Below are positions 48,671-61,865 of a DNA stretch of 64,000 nt, piece by piece. A model generated the notes under the pieces. It made no database searches and was not told the DNA's origin. It saw only the letters and a program-made list of their open reading frames with translations. Location: positions 35,057,389 through 35,121,388 of the forward strand of contig NC_080077.1 in assembly GCF_949987535.1 (NCBI RefSeq), written 5' to 3'. A program made the position numbers and the translations under genes. This DNA comes from Balaenoptera acutorostrata (Eukaryota; Chordata; Mammalia; Artiodactyla; Balaenopteridae). Position 1 is the stretch's first letter; each line of letters begins with the position of its first letter.

Positions 48671-50239
48671 TTTCAGAAGAGTGTAGCCTGAGTAAATGAA
48701 AGTATGACGTCTGGGAGGGATGTACATTTTAAAAAATTGAATCTTCATGGCTGAATTATTCCTTGAGAAAACATAGCTTAATGTTTGCAACTTCAATTTT
48801 ATTGAAAGCACAATTGATTAGTGTGCTTAACACTCAAGTGTACACTCTTAGATATTTTAAACAGTTAAAGAAGTGTAAAAAATGTTTTACACTATCCTTT
48901 TCTGAAAATGTCCTACCTAGTTGCCAAAGCTGTGTCTTTGTTTTATTTCTGAAGTACATTAAAATCATTTGGTAAGTGCAATTACCTGCTTCAGGGTTAC
49001 TCAAGTTAGGAGAGGTGGTAATTACAGCCTCTGGTGGCTGTAGCCACCTACACTTGCCTCATGCTTCTCTATGTGCCTGAAGGGTATGATTACTTAGTTG
49101 TTAGCTTACAGCCTGACCCATGTTATTGTTCACATAATGCTTTTTCAGGCATTTTATACATTTTTAAAAAGGTATAAATGTGACATTGTCTTAAGTGGGA
49201 AGTAATTCAAAAACTCCATTGAACAGTCAAAGAAAGCATACTTGTTTCTTCAGTGTGTCTGTTTCCTCTGGATATACCATCTGGTACAGAAGCTAAGAAA
49301 ATACAGTTTTCTCTTTCTCTTATTAAATGGAAATGAAATATGCCATCATCAGAAATTGTCTCCATTGCTTGCTTTGGCAATTGCATGTTAAAATTGCTCT
49401 TTTAAATTGCCTTCTGCTTCTGGGTAACCCATTGTGGCACTGCTTTATGATTAACTGACATTTTAACAGCATCTCCTTCATGGGGAAAGTCAAGAGTTCA
49501 GGGTGTCCAGAACGTAGTATATTTACACAGTTGGGAAAGCTACTCTCTACTCTTACATTGAAGTCCAGTGCTCTTGGCAATTGTCATTGAAAAATGTAGA
49601 TCTATGAAGCAGTGAAAAAGAGAGTGTCTTATTTTAAACGTAAACATTTACTAAAACTGAATTTTTTTTCTCTCCTAAGTCCAAAATGGAAGGAAACAAA
49701 ACAAAACAATACTCAGGCATACACCAGAAACCACAGAGTAAGGAATTAAATTTTGGCCTTTTGGCTATAGTATCATCAGCAAAGTGGAACCATATATTGA
49801 TTTTTATTGTAGTCTAAGATAGTTATCAATCACAAAGACTATTTATCATTGAAACTCAGCCTTGCAGTTAAACAAAAAACAAAATAAACAGCTCTGTAAG
49901 GATTGGTATGGTTTAACAGTGTAAGGTTGCCGTATGGTTTGATTTCAGTTGAAGGCTTATATCAGTGCTTGTTTTAAAATTTTTTTGAAATTTATTAATA
50001 TGATTTTTACATGGCTTCTTTATTGTTTTTGAGCAAAAATTTTAAAAGGCAATGCTATTATTATTGAAGTCAAAAAAACTAAATATAAAAAGCCATAAGA
50101 AAAGTAATGGAAAACAACAGTTCTTCAATTTTCTTAAAAATCTAAAAGAGTAAAAAACCCTCTTATAGATTTTTTTTCTTTTTTAGTGAGTAATAACCTG
50201 ATTTTGTTTTTCAGATTCTGTAGGGAATATTTCAGTTTG

Positions 50240-50800
50240 GAAAACATTTATCTATTCAGAGAAATTTTATTGGCTTTGTTGTTTGTTAACAGCACTGGGT
50301 TAAGTACTAGGTCTTCAAAGTTATACAAGCAGTGCCTTGCACTGAAGTTCCTAGTAGTCATGAGGGACAGCCCTATAAACAAAGAGTAAAATGCAAAGTG
50401 AAAACACTGAAGCTCTTCCTGTTTTTCAAGAAAGTGTTTCCGAGAAGCTGTCACCAGGAAAGGATGGCTTTTAAACTGGATCTTAAAAATTGACTATGAG
50501 TTTTTAAGGCAGAAAGAACAGAAAATAGAATAAAAAACAGAGGGAACCATATGCATATCCCAGTTGTTAACATTGCTGATATTTTTTGGATTATGAAAAT
50601 AGATGGAGCATTGGCTGACTCTGGGCTGTGGTAGAACAGAAGCTGCAGGTGGGATGTGGCCAGGGCTAATGTAGCCCAGGCTGCTATCCTGTTATTTTTA
50701 AGAAGCAGATTGACATTACTGGATTTGCTTTTAGAAAGGTCATCTCTCTGTGGAAGAGGAGTTAGAGCTAAGGAAAGACTGGGAGCAGAAAGACCATGAA
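50240..50800 (-). mobile_element. L2 fragment
   Basis: ATCTATTCAGAGAAATTTTA, CACTGGGTTAAGTACTAGG, GAAAGTGTTTCCGAGAAGCT and further GAAGCAGATTGACATTACTG follow minus-strand L2. It is diverged. Confidence 0.6.
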
Positions 50801-51119
50801 AACATGCTTATAATCAAAATATGCTGTCTATTATCTTCACTATAGCATGTCTCTCTTACTGTAGATCAGAAATAGGAAATATATAAATTCCTGGAAATAT
50901 TGTCATTTCTAATAATCAAGAAAGTTCCTTTCATTAAAGGGATTTTAAAGATATTTTATAGGTGATCTAACTTACTTTATTGTTTGATTTACTTTTCTTT
51001 TTCAAATATGTGGGTCAACCAGTGTCCTTAATGCACATGCAAAATCCATGGTATAATACGTTATTGTAGAGGAGAAAATTATGAAGGATTGGAGAGAAAT
51101 TCAAGAGCTACTGTGTATT

Positions 51120-51345
51120 TGATGGGATATTTATTCATTTCATAAATTTTATTGAGGTCGGAGTTGCATACATTGCCATGCTGAGGACTGTAGAAGATAC
51201 AACATTAGTAGGACAGGCTTCCTACTCTTCAGGAACTGACAGTCTAGTGTTAGAAACCATAATACCAATAAAAACATAGTAAGTTATATAATAAAAATAC
51301 GAAGCACTTTGGAACTCCAGAGATGAGAAGGTAATTTCTGACCCC
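51120..51345 (-). mobile_element. L2 3'-end fragment
   Basis: TTTATTCATTTCATAAATTT, ATGCTGAGGACTGTAGAAGA, TACTCTTCAGGAACTGACAG and TCTAGTGTTAGAAACC match the minus-strand L2 end in order. Confidence 0.7.
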
Positions 51346-51591
51346 AAAACCATTTTTCTCAAGCAATATGTTTGAAAACAATATCAACCGTTCTTTCCTG
51401 AACACAGCTAGATTAACACTTGTTAGCCTTATCCCTAATTCCTTAACTGTGAAATAATGTATAAAACAATGTGCAGCCGGTAGTCACCATAAGGATGATT
51501 TGCCTTCTCTTTTTCCTTTCTTCTAACACATAGGGAAACTATATGCAAAAATGGAGGCATTAAATTGAAAATATAACTCACATCCTAATTT

Positions 51592-51955
51592 TTTAAAAAA
51601 TTTTTAAAAGATTTATTATTTATTTATTTTATTTATTTATTTTTTGGCTGCATCGGGTCTTAGTTGCAACATGCAGGATCTTTGTTGAGGCATGTGGGAT
51701 CTTTTTCGTTCGGCGCGCGGTCCGCTGGGGTTTCTTTCTAGTTGCAGTGCGCCGGCTTCTCTCTAGTTGTGCTGTGCGGGTTTTCTCTTCTCTAGTTGTG
51801 GCACGCAGGCTCCAGGGCGCGTGGGCTCTGTAGTTGTGGCACACGGGCTTTGTTGCTCCGCGGCATGTGGGATCCCAGTTCCCCCACCAGGGATCGAACC
51901 TGCGTCCCCTGCATTGTAAGGCGGATTCTTTACCACTGGTCCACCAGGGAAGTCC
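51592..51955 (-). mobile_element. Long CHR-type SINE with perfect target-site duplication
   Basis: The plus strand shows a T-rich tail with TTTA repeats (51592-51645), a CpG-rich body containing several copies of TAGTTGTGGCAC-like text, and a tRNA-like head ending GGTCCACCAGGGAAGTCC. CTCACATCCTAATTT occurs at 51577-51591 and again at 51956-51970, a perfect 15-bp duplication. Low decay suggests a fairly recent insertion in the cetacean line. Small open frames in it are chance. Confidence 0.93.
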
Positions 51956-53729
51956 CTCACATCCTAATTTAAATTATCAAAGTAATTTGTGTGGTTGCTT
52001 TTGAATTCTCTGGGGCCCATAGATTATAGCAATGTTATTCTAAATTTCAATGGAGAGAGAGATTAATTTATAATATAAGCAACTTCTGTTAACTGTGCTA
52101 GTGATCTATAATGCTAGGAACCCCAGTATAAGAGTCATGAAAGTTGAACAAATATGAAATCCTCTTTCCCACTGCCCCTTTTGTTTTTTGCCTCAGGCAT
52201 GGGATGTACTGTTAACCATACGTACAGTTTATGGCATGTTTTCTAATAGCTGTGTAACTAATTAAATAGAGTTGGGCTGCTTTCAGCTTAAAATTGTCTT
52301 CTTTTGACTTATTTGGTTGCTAGAAAGCATTTGGTAACCAGTAAAAAATGACACTTTTAATTTATCCACAGTACTTTACTACATGCTGAGTCTGTTAACA
52401 GTATCATTAAGTGCTCTTTTTATTGGCTTCATTTGTTTTTATTGAATTTTGCATATGCAATAAAGCTGACAGGTGAAAATGATTTGAATAACAGCATCAG
52501 TTCCATTAAATATCCTGGCTATCCCCTCTGGTCCTAGGCTTTTATTTGATATTAGGAAGTAGAAATAGTAGCAAAATAATATCTTAATAATGTCTTAAGT
52601 GATAATAACATAAGAATATCTGAAGAAGAAAACGACATGGGTAGAATTAAGAAGCTATGGGTCAAGATATCAAACACTAAGGGATGTGTTCTGTATGAAG
52701 GATGGGCTCAAGTGACTTAGCCTGTGAACTTCAGACCTCTTCAATGGTGCCATTTTGGTTACACTGGTACACAGACTTGTCCTTGATTTTCTTCCTTTTT
52801 ACCCAGAGAACCTACCTTTGTCTTCAATTGTCATTGCCTGTTTACTTCCTTATTTGAATTATAATTTATTTTCTTTGCTTTGGAATAAAAAGCAAAATTC
52901 TTAAAGTCAGGCTTTGGCAAAAAAAAAAAATTGCAGTCACATTTTCTTGGGCAGGGTTTGGTGGGGGAGGAGTACAGCTTATTATTTTTGGAACTCACTT
53001 ATTTAGAACCATTCTAGTTATAGTTAGTATTTTTGAAGAGTGTTGGTCATTCTGTATGATTTCTTGAATGGAAAAAATTACTTTATAAAGATGTATCTCG
53101 TTATTTTCATAATTTAACTTTACTCTTAAAATCTGAGGATGTGATCATCATCTGAGAATTTCATTTTTTGATCTTCACTGTCTTCCTATAAGATACGGCC
53201 TTATTATAGCTAATAATTGCTGTAAGGATGACTTTTCCATCCTTTTTCCTTTCCACCAACCTGTATATAAACTACAGAGGAGAAAAAAGCATATTTGAAG
53301 GAAAAATAATGAGTGGATTCTAATCTTGAGTATTGTAAGTTACGTTACGCTTTGTGAACCCAACAAAAAATGAACTTCAAAGGGCAGAAATTCATGCGTT
53401 CATGTCACCCTAAGCAAGATACGTGCAAATTCAGCTGTCACTACATATGATATGGCCTAGAAATCATTGAGTGATGTCCATTTTAATTGTCTTGGCCAAA
53501 TAATATGGGTGAAGTTTGAGTTAAAATAACTCATCTTTCATTTTCTGGCTTTGTTACTATTTCCTACCTCAATGTAGTACTTCGTAATAAAAATATAATC
53601 ATTAAAAAAGTTTATTTTTACGTGTTACTGTATTTTTAAGCGGATACTGTTAAAATATATGAACATCATATTTTTTGTACTGTTACATGTGAATCTATAA
53701 TACTTTATTGTCAAAATACCTTTGTTTTA

Positions 53730-53760
53730 ACATATTATATATACATATATATATAATAGG
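53730..53760 (+). repeat. (TA)n-rich tract
   Basis: TATTATATATACATATATAT with continuing TA units. A short, imperfect microsatellite. Confidence 0.85.
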
Positions 53761-55424
53761 ATCCCCTTTTAACAGTAATTATAGAAGGAAAGTGAAATAA
53801 TTTCTCTGCCAGTTATTAGGCATTTCTTAAGTCAAGAGCACCATATACATAGGATGCTCGCTCAAAATTTATGGTAACATTTATTGGAAATCATAATATA
53901 TTGCTTTGCTAGACCTTTTTCTTCTCTAAGATATATCTTACAGGTGAATAGTGGAATGTATATGTAGTTTTGAAATATAAATGGCAGTATTCTTTGCCAA
54001 GTTTGTTTAGATACTTCATTAATTTTTTTTAACTCTTTTTTTGCCATCCAGTAAATTATAACAATAAAAGAAGTTTAAGAACATGTTTTAGAGGTTTAAT
54101 TTCTCCAATACTGAACAATATAATCTTAAGCTGTCGCTCATTTTATGATGGCATTTTAAAGCTTTTGGGAAAAAATGTAACAAGGTAACTTAAAAACAAA
54201 TTGGTATATTGATGAATTTGTGATTTTGGACTGATATGTTGGAGCTCACTCTAGTAGTTTAAGAACTGCAATATGAAGATAACAATAGCTGTTCCTTCAC
54301 CTTGCATTATCATGAAACGTGATGATGCTGTAGAGCATGAAGCTTTGTTTTCTTAAAACACAATTTACATACATCAGATTATTAACATAGACTTTCTGAT
54401 GGGTTGGGCCAGCAGTTCTGTTGTCCTTGATTTAGTCAATGAATTTTGAACTCCTACCAGCACTATGGTAGAGCTGGGCAAAAAGTGAAGAGATGACAAC
54501 TTTTCTCATTTATCTTGTTTTTAAAAGTAAAATTAACAGGTAACTTAGTTAACTTCTAACAAGTGACAGAATGTGGAAACTGACTCATTCTATTTAATTT
54601 TACTTAAATGGGTTATTTTCCTCTGTATTTCCAACTCACATAAAGTACATCAGTAGAATACAGAACTCTGCTTATTTTTGAAAGCAACAGGGAGAAAAAT
54701 TTTTCTCTGAGTCGTCCTTCCAGCTGGCTCAGATAATCCTTTAATTTCTGCCTCCTCTTTATTTCTGGCTTACTGTCCATCAATGGGAACACGCATTTTT
54801 GTAAGGCTATGAACCAGTTACTTTCACAGCAGGTCAGCTCATTGTATTAAATTAATATTTGATTTTCTTAGCTTAAGTGAACCAGTTTAGGTTTCCCTTT
54901 AAAACTTTTGCAATCAGTTTTAACAATTTGGATACCGCCTTAAAAATTATATAACTGAGGAATACTGAAAAGCAGAATTATTGTTCCAGAGTTCCCTTTT
55001 GTGTTTCTCCATTCTCTCTTCTGGTGAATTCTGCATCATAGGTATATGTGTGCACTGTGCATGTGTCTGCGCTCTAAAATAACCAGCTTTGCTCTGCTTA
55101 GGAGGAGAAAATGTGCTAGGGGAGCACTAACTATCCCTAAGCTTAATTTTTTTGGAGGTGCCTTACTGGAAGTCCCAGATTTCGTAAAGACTTCATTAGA
55201 ATACATACACCCAAATAGTTTTTATAAATTATCCATAACAAAGCATTACACTAAATTTCACAAATAGAATTTTTTTAAAAGCATTTTCAACACTACAGTG
55301 TTTATGCAACTATTGTCATTTTTGTCAATGCAGTATTATTTTTCTCCATGCCCATGCTTTTTTCTTTAAGATGTAAGTATAAGATATATACAAGTTTACA
55401 TTCTGCTTATTTTACTTGCTGTGA

Positions 55425-55640
55425 TATTAACTCATTTCCCATGTTCCTACAGGACCTTCTAACCATCATCTTTAGTGATTGCTTAATATTCTATTGGATA
55501 TATGTGCTAGAATATATTTAACCAGTCTAATAAAAGTTTAGGCTAACTCCAATGATTGGCTATTGTGAATGTTGCAGTGAGGATTATGCACTTGTCCTTT
55601 TTCTACGTGGCTGAAAAGTACTTGACACATACTCTTCAGC
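55425..55640 (-). mobile_element. Old L1 remnant
   Basis: CTCATTTCCCATGTTCCTAC, TTGCTTAATATTCTATTGGA and TGGCTATTGTGAATGTTGCA resemble the reverse of an ancient L1 3' region. Confidence 0.5.
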
Positions 55641-55888
55641 TACTCTGTAAGTACTGTATTAGTACACTTTAATGGACCAGCAAGGGCATGCATTCAGTCA
55701 TGCAGTTTTAGCACAAGAAAGTACTTTATAATTAATCAAGTCCATGTCCCCCATTCATAACTATTCTGCACAGAGACTCAGTTAGTGAGGTGATCTGATC
55801 AATATCTTACAGATATTTGATGAGAAAACCAAAAGTATTATTCAGATTCCACTTTTTTTTGTTGTTTTTAAACATTCATGTGACTCCC

Positions 55889-56220
55889 TTTTTTAAAAAA
55901 AATATTTTTTTTAATTTTTATTTTTGGCTGTGTTGGGTCTTCGTTGCTGCTCACAGGCTTTCTCTAGTTGCAGCGAGGGGGGCTACTCTTCGTTGTGGTG
56001 CACGGGCTTCTCATTGCAGTGGCTTTTCTTGTTGCGGAGCACGGGCTCTGGGCGCACGGGCTCAGTAGTTGTGGCACGCAGGCTCTAGAGCGCAGGCTCA
56101 GTAGTTGCGCACGGGCTTACTTGCTCCGGGGCATGTGGGATCTTCCCAGACCAGGGCTCGAACCCGTGTCCCGTGCATTGGCAGGTGGATTCTTAACCAC
56201 TGCGCCACCAGGGAAGTCCC
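55889..56220 (-). mobile_element. Long CHR-type SINE, second copy
   Basis: Same family as the copy at 51592. It has a T-rich tail (55889-55924), GGCTGTGTTGGGTCTTCGTTG, repeated GTAGTTGTGGCACGCAGG-type units, then a tRNA-like head with GGGCTCGAACCCGTG and ending GCCACCAGGGAAGTCCC at 56220. The target-site duplication is not clear. Open frames at 55817-56345 arise from its CpG-rich body and are not genes. Confidence 0.92.
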
Positions 56221-56234
56221 ACAGATTGCATTTT

Positions 56235-56345
56235 CTTGTTTTCTTTTACGTGAGTGTGTCCTACGTGCCAGATAGTGCCTTAAGTGCTGGGTATTCTAAA
56301 ACAAAGACTCTGCTCTGCAGCCACTCAAAATCTGGGGAATCATGA
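56235..56345 (-). mobile_element. L2 3'-end fragment
   Basis: CCTACGTGCCAGATAGTGCC, TTAAGTGCTGGGTATTCTAA and AAGACTCTGCTCTGCAGCCA match minus-strand L2. The neighbouring CHR SINE abuts its 3' end. Confidence 0.6.
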
Positions 56346-56349
56346 TCAT

Positions 56350-56470
56350 AGTAATTACCATGTATTGAGTACTTACTATGCACCAGGCACTAGTGTAAAC
56401 TCTCAGATTCAAATCCAGGCTGCCTGATTGCATATCTTTGCTGAGCTGCCCAGAGAGTTTAGCAGATAGG
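56350..56470 (-). mobile_element. MIR SINE with internal deletion
   Basis: TACCATGTATTGAGTACTTA, CTATGCACCAGGCACTAGTG, then directly TCAAATCCAGGCTGCCTGAT. The MIR core between these parts appears to be missing. Confidence 0.65.
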
Positions 56471-56539
56471 TATATAGGTAAATAATTAGACCAATAAGTG
56501 GCATAATAGATGTGCTTTCAGGATTTATGGAAGCACAAA

Positions 56540-56780
56540 GGAGCCTTGAAGTAGGAGTAGAATTTTATGAAGCAGCAGATCATGAGCAATTATGAGCTGA
56601 GATTTGTGAGTCAGTAAAATCTAGATTAAAAGCTGGCTCTAATATTTACTACTGGGCAAGTAAGAATCTCTCTAATGTTTCATATTGTCATCTGTAAAAT
56701 TATGATCAATAATTGTACCTGCCCAACTTGCTGTTTGTGAGATAATCAGTCACGTGCTAAAGCTGAGAACTGATTGTTAA
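56540..56780 (+). mobile_element. MIR SINE
   Basis: GATTTGTGAGTCAGTAAAAT, GCTGGCTCTAATATTTACTA, CTGGGCAAGTAAGAATCTCT, TGTCATCTGTAAAATTATGA and GTACCTGCCCAACTTGCTGT follow MIR on the plus strand. Confidence 0.75.
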
Positions 56781-57539
56781 ATTTTCAGGAATTCTGCCAG
56801 CCAGTTTTAAAATCATTATTAAAGAATAAATCATACAAACTTACAATTATATTTTAAACAAAAGTAATACATACTCAAAGGTTCCTAACTATTTTAATAT
56901 AGTGAACTATTATCTATGTTCTTGAGACTATCTATGTCTATTTTATCTGTATGTTGGAGATATGACACATGAACGCTTATCTCTTCCAGTTCTGTCTTGG
57001 GAAGCTTAAAACTGTAGTGGGAATCTTAGAGCATGGAGATTGGCAAATGCTGCAAATCAGGACTTTTTTCCCTCACCACCTCCTCTGTTTTCTGGAGAGC
57101 CAAAACCATGTTGAAAGTGCTAAACATTTTCCAGCACACCACTAGAGATAATGCATGCAAAACGCTTACTTAGCGCAGAAACAACCCGCAGTAAATATTA
57201 GCCATTTCTACATAACAAGCCATTGCACTAAAAACAACTTTTCTCCGATATTTAAAAAAATTACTAACATGCAGAATATCTGAAAGAATTATGCATTGAA
57301 CACCACTACAATTTTCCTTTTGTTGTACTTCCTATATCACATATCTATCCATCTTTCCAACTTTTTATTCGTCTATCAGTACATCTTAACTTTTTAACAT
57401 TATTTTTTAATACATTAGAATATTTTGTTCAAGGGAGTGATTTTTAAAAAATAGTTAAAGAATAAGTAGTTTGAATATTTTTACTGAAATGTTTAGAATG
57501 GTTTGGTTTTTAGAAATATTTCTCTAGTGGTTGTTGGGA

Positions 57540-57950
57540 AAAGGATTGAAAGGAGAGTTCAGGAGATTTAGAAGGCTTCTAATATCAGTCTAGGCAAAAA
57601 ATGGATCAGTGCTTGAACTGAAGCAGTGCAGATAAGGATTCCAATGCTGAGGCAGAGATGAAAGAGATTTGAGAGTTGCAATCAGTAGAATTTTGTGACA
57701 CATTGGAAGGAATTCTGGCTTGGAAAAGTAAGGTATAGTGACAGGTTTTAACTTGAAGGGGTAAAACATTGGGAAAGTGTTGGAAGGGAGATTGCTATGT
57801 TTAGTTTTAGAGATGAGATATTGGGTAGGCAGTTATATTCATGGATCTACAGTTCAATAGAGAGGGTAGAGAGCAGGATATACAGATTTGGGCGTCATCA
57901 CCATTTCATTCGTGATGTTGGAGTCATAGGTATGCTTTTCTTGAATTAGA
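57540..57950 (-). mobile_element. L2 fragment (upstream region)
   Basis: AGTAGAATTTTGTGACACAT, GTTTTAGAGATGAGATATTG, GGGTAGGCAGTTATATTCAT and TACAGATTTGGGCGTCATCA correspond to the minus-strand L2 stretch further from its 3' end. It is diverged but in order. Confidence 0.6.
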
Positions 57951-60900
57951 AATTCAAGTAAATTTTGTTCAACCACATTTAAAAAAAATTTGGGGGGGGG
58001 TTGAATTATATTTTATACGTTAATATCTTTTTGCATGAACTATTCAGATTACTGAAACTGTTAAATGTTTTCATGTAGAACCAACTTAAAAAAATACAGT
58101 GGCTGTTTTTTATTTACAAATGCATTAAACTTGATCATTATATACTTTAAAAAGACTGATTAGTTTGTCGAATTATGACATCCGTAGTTACATTTTAAGT
58201 GTTCCCCATAATGGGTAGCTCAGAGCATTATGCTAAAGGCAGAATCAAAATGTGGTTTAGTTTTGGTTTTCACCAGCTGATCCTAGGTGAACTTGCCCTC
58301 TGTTGAGTGCATTTCTGTCTTCTTTCCCATTTGCTCTCTGACCTCCTTTGGTACCTCATCTCAAAGATTCATGGTGTTCTTATGCAGAATGCATGCCTTT
58401 CAGGAACTCCACACCATGACAGAGAGGGTCATGAGCACGTGTAGGAGGGATTAACAGCAGCAGGGGCTTGGTCATTCTTTGGGATGCTAGTATGCGACAA
58501 ACAGTTGTGTTTGCACTGATATCCTAATAGAACTTTGAGTTATAACAACTTATTTTTTCAGTTTTGTATCAAATTCTACACTTGAGTGCTTTGAAAATGA
58601 ACTAAAATAATCATTGTGATTCTTTATACCCTCAAACCAGAAGCCTCTGTAGGACAAATTTAAATAACTAGACTTTCCAAGGATTTTCACCAGAGCAAAT
58701 GAAATGAAGTACCTATTTCAGTGAATAGCAGAAAATACGTGTTTCTTTGTCAGATTTTAGTGGAATGTTCTTGTAGTCTAAAAAGTAGGTCGGCAAGACT
58801 GAGATTGTATTGTAAAACAGCAGTACAAATATCTTCTTAAGGAAATGACTCTACAGTTACCTATTATTAAAAAAACCAGAAATTTTAGTGATTTATTCCT
58901 TAAACTATTCCTTAGTCTTTGAGTATAATGCTAATTATATGGACTAGGTTAATTGGATTTCTACTTTTTTTAGCTGATCACTTCTCTCAGTTACAATATT
59001 TTATAATTGTAATTTTGTAAATAATCAGTAAGCCCTTTTTAAAGCTCTGTTTATTCTAATCATTTAGTTGTGTACAATTTCAATGAAAGGATTCTCAAAA
59101 TATATTCTAAAGTTGGTTAATCCATTCTTTTATTATCTTTTAAGATGAGTTGGTATGACCTCTATTATGAAATTGACTCCAAGAGAAAGTGTCAAAGTTG
59201 GAAATGTATTAAGCTCCTGGAAATATATTTTGACAGAAACATGTATACATATATTTGTAACAGTAAAGTTAAAATTGGGTAATATTACTATTATTTTAAA
59301 TTTAAAATCATGAATTGATCTGATGCAGAAATCTTCAGGAGTTAGAAATATTCTTTTAAAAAAAATAAGAGGGTATAATCACAGCCTTTTAATATACCTG
59401 TCATCAAAAGTCTGAATAATAGAGAAATGAACATGGACCTGCATGCAGCAGAAGAGTAGAGCAGAGATGCTCCCATATTACAAACAGTACACAATATTTT
59501 AATTTTCATGGGACTAGTAAACCATTTATTATATTATGGTTTTTAGCAATGAATAGTGCATATGTCTTCAGTTAAAAATATATCCTTGGCTTGGACAGGT
59601 GGTATTTAAGAAGTTTGGAGTGAGAAATGGTTTGGCAGTGTAACAAGGCATGTTAAAGTGCCTACCTTGAAAGGAAAGAAAAAGAGATAGACATTTCCCA
59701 TTACTACCTGCTGTTAAGGCGCTCACATTATCCCTAAACAACCTCATGCTTGTGGCAATAATCATGCACTGTCGTTTTCTGTACTAATATGAAAGGGCAA
59801 TTCAATCTTTTTGACAAATACTGCAGCACTTATGGCTTGGCAAATTTTCATCACACAAACCCAGTTGATACATATATAGGTTGTGACACTCTGGCTGAAA
59901 TGACTTTGGATTAACTGTATCGAGGAAAGTAAAATTTTATTTAAGGTGTTATTTTTCTTCCATTTTCCTTTTCTTCTCTTCCCACCCCAGCCTACCCTCA
60001 CTCTTGCCCTGAGTTCAAATTCATCCTACTTCCTTGTTCCTTTATAAGCTATATCATTATATCCAGAAAATGTCTTACAGTGAAACTGAAGGAAGCTTTC
60101 CATGTATGTTTGTAATTTGCTTCTTTGTTTATATTTTCTCAATTGTGTATGCACATCTATGTCCACATGCACCAATGTACAGTCTAAGGGATTCACAAAA
60201 TTTTTGCTTTCTTACTGGGGCTCTTTTCTCTAAAAAGACCTATTGTATAGTTTTTATAACCGTAGCCTCTTAGAGTCATTCATAGTCTCTGAGTTGGTGT
60301 GAAGTATGAACAAAAAAACAAAGCCTTTTTGCTTTGATGATGTTATAGTTAACAAGTTTTGTACTCCTAAAATGTCCTTTGCAATCATGCCTGGTTTGGA
60401 AGTAGTTGTTTTACTTTTTTTCTTCTTTAGTTGCTACATCTTCTTAGTTGGTATATCTCTCGTGGAGAGGAAATGAAAGGTTTATTACATTATTACTTTA
60501 AAAGATGACACATGAATTCTTTGCTGACTCCCAAAGTGGCACTCCTGAGAAAGAGGTCATTTCTCTGGTAACTTAATATGCCAGGTAAGATTTGCTTGTA
60601 TTTTAAATAAAGTTACTGAGTTAGGAAATATTACCTTTAGAAAATGCAGACTAAAATCAATAGTTTTTCTAAACTCCCAAACAAGATTGCAAAGGAATTA
60701 TTCATGTCTTTAGCCTCTTTATCATTCTTTCTCAGTGAAGTACCCTATGTTGAGTAAAAGCATAACAAGAATAACAAGTAGAAAAATTTTATATATGATT
60801 TTTAATTTAGAAATTAATGATTACAGTCTTTTTTCCATAGCGAATAGCAAATGTAATAAACTTTTTGGGAAAAATGTTTGGTATAGTTTTTAATTTAAAC

Positions 60901-61624
60901 TTGTACCTTTAAGATTGATTTCATTTGATAGAGTGCTTGCCATCAAACACGATATTAATGAAATCTTTACTATTAAAATTGGATTGTTTTTTCCTGGCTC
61001 TGTACATATTCTGCCATTTTGCTTTTCTCACCAACCAAGTTGTAATAGTATTTTGTATTGTGGTGAGGTTTGAACATATACTTATTTATAAGGCACAGTA
61101 CAGGCTTTGTCTCAGGTTAAACACTGCAATGATTCCAAAGAAGTTTTTTTTTTGTTATCATTGTTGATTAATTTTGGAAATTTGTATATTTTAATCCTGA
61201 AGTGGCTAGTTGTTGATTGATGGTATTGATAACCTAAGTGAACTTAAGTAACAGAAAACATAATACCAGTGTTGATTTTACAGGATATAAAACATTATTC
61301 AAATAGTCTTTATTTTATTATTTATATATTTACATACAATTATATGTGCTATTTACATCCTTCTTAATTTCAAGAACAATTTGAGATGGTTTACTAGAAC
61401 ATACAAGATTGAACAGAAGAAAAGGAATTGATAAGTAACTTGGGAGAAAAAGGGACACTAGGGGAAAAAAACAGATAGATTTAGGGGGTAATAAGAGTAA
61501 ACAAACATTTATGTCATCGAATCTGGTGTTATTAGGGAGACCATAGATTTGGTTCTGAGTTTATTAGTAGTAAAAGCAAAATCTGTGTCAGTTAATAACT
61601 ATGATATTGTTTATAATAAAAAGC

Positions 61625-61865
61625 TAATGTTTCAATCACTTACAGCATTCTAAGAAATGTGCTCAGTATTTGTCACGTAATTATGTTATTTAGTTATTGC
61701 AATGCCCCACAAAGTGGTGATTTGTTCAATTTTACGTATGCCAGAGAGGAATCTCAAAGAAGTTAAGAGTTTTGTCCCAGGTCATACAGCTATTAACTGG
61801 TTGAGCTCGGATGTGAATTTGGATACTTCTGACTCCAAGATCCGTAGTCTTATCCACAGAAGTCA
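61625..61865 (-). mobile_element. MIR SINE fragment
   Basis: AGCATTCTAAGAAATGTGCT, TCCCAGGTCATACAGCTATT, AACTGGTTGAGCTCGGATGT and CTTCTGACTCCAAGATCCG follow MIR on the minus strand across nearly its full length. Confidence 0.8.

Noticed and set aside
51629..51960. Arg/Thr-rich and Gly/Pro-rich small frames on the minus strand
   Set aside because: They fall within the CHR SINE at 51592-51955. The MRDFPGGPVVKNPP-type frame is the common translation of its tRNA-like head.
55817..56345. Overlapping open frames rich in A, G, L and R
   Set aside because: These are translations of the CHR SINE body.
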